Shown in pieces: positions 56,156-56,231 of a stretch of DNA of 56,231 nucleotides; the stretch's first letter is position 1; each line of letters starts with the position of its first letter. The notes beneath the pieces were generated by a model, which was not told where the DNA came from, ran no database searches, and saw nothing but the letters and a program-made list of their open reading frames with translations. The stretch comes from Gammaproteobacteria bacterium (GTDB taxonomy: Bacteria > Pseudomonadota > Gammaproteobacteria > HTCC5015). The translations under genes were made by a program, and so were the position numbers. The stretch lies in NCBI GenBank assembly GCA_016928055.1, contig JAFGLM010000011.1, forward strand, positions 1 to 56,231, written 5' to 3'.

Positions 56156-56231
56156 GGGTGCTTAGCTCAGCTGGGAGAGCATCGCCCTTACAAGGCGAGG
56201 GTCGCAGGTTCGATCCCTGCAGCACCCACCA
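56156..56231 (+). tRNA. tRNA-Val (anticodon TAC)
   Basis: 76 bases. The acceptor arms GGGTGCT and AGCACCC pair, the anticodon loop is CTTACAA, the T-loop is TTCGATC, and the encoded CCA is the last base triplet of the window. It is 51 bp after hupB; a small hairpin (TTGGT/ACCAA near 56139-56152) precedes it and no promoter is evident, so read-through from hupB is possible. Confidence 0.96.

Overview
The window is about 56 kb of a moderate-GC gammaproteobacterial chromosome. This is inferred from gene content and order: nadB divergent from rpoE-rseABC-mucD, then lepA-lepB-DUF4845-rnc-era-recO, tig-clpP-clpX-lon-hupB, dnaX-ybaB-recR, and DUF1820 and DUF4845 genes. I cannot name the genus. Most of the window is dense, conserved chromosome with tight operons. 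The accessory-looking stretches are about 1-655, 4500-11850 and the tail of the gene at 29921-31261.

Layout. 1-520: non-coding, with a 62-bp direct repeat and a run of stem-loops whose arms differ but whose loops share a TCC-type core. 656-4503: nickel uptake, comprising NikR, an outer-membrane barrel and an ECF-type NikMN-NikQ-NikO importer. 4567-10733: TonB-dependent receptor, solitary periplasmic binding protein, hybrid histidine kinase with receiver and HPt domains, and an ANTAR (RNA-binding) response regulator. The last three genes overlap. 10734-11643: about 900 bp with inverted repeats, a 56-residue membrane peptide gene and a second stem-loop cluster, followed by a 62-residue hypothetical gene. 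11858-13863: fatty-acid-hydroxylase family protein (minus strand), metallophosphoesterase and DUF1820. 13935-24382: sugar and glycogen block zwf-pgl-glk-glgB-glgX-malQ plus a DUF4136 lipoprotein. 24425-28996: rimO, 4.5S RNA (ffs), dnaX, ybaB, recR and a HIT protein. 29024-31261 (minus): rsgA and a pterin carbinolamine dehydratase domain fused to a long acidic repeat tail. 31397-34462: orn, a RhdA-like rhodanese and nadB. 34653-39035: the sigma-E operon and its periplasmic protease. 39108-44412: lepA to recO. 44409-46269 (minus): lpxH and two tandem cyclophilins. 46418-48664: cysS and folD. 48789-49442: tRNAs Pro, Arg, His, Lys and Leu. 49599-56104: trigger factor, ClpP, ClpX, Lon and HU-beta. 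56156-56231: tRNA-Val, ending exactly at the window edge.

How the genes fit together. NikR probably controls the nickel importer; single NikR-type half-sites lie before nikR and before the barrel gene. The TonB receptor, binding protein, kinase and ANTAR regulator look like a signalling unit in which an envelope ligand controls transcript elongation rather than initiation. The sugar block feeds glucose from glycogen or maltodextrin into glucose-6-phosphate and the oxidative pentose phosphate route; glgA and glgC are absent here. The sigma-E block and the Clp/Lon block are the envelope and cytoplasmic protein-quality systems, and lon has a good heat-shock-type promoter.

Best leads for something undescribed: the variable-arm, constant-loop hairpin clusters (1-520 and 11510-11600), the dehydratase fused to a tail carrying about ten T-x-x-hydrophobic motifs, and the receptor/binding-protein/kinase/ANTAR cassette with the structured region that follows it. 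All names come from reading motifs by eye; no database search was run.
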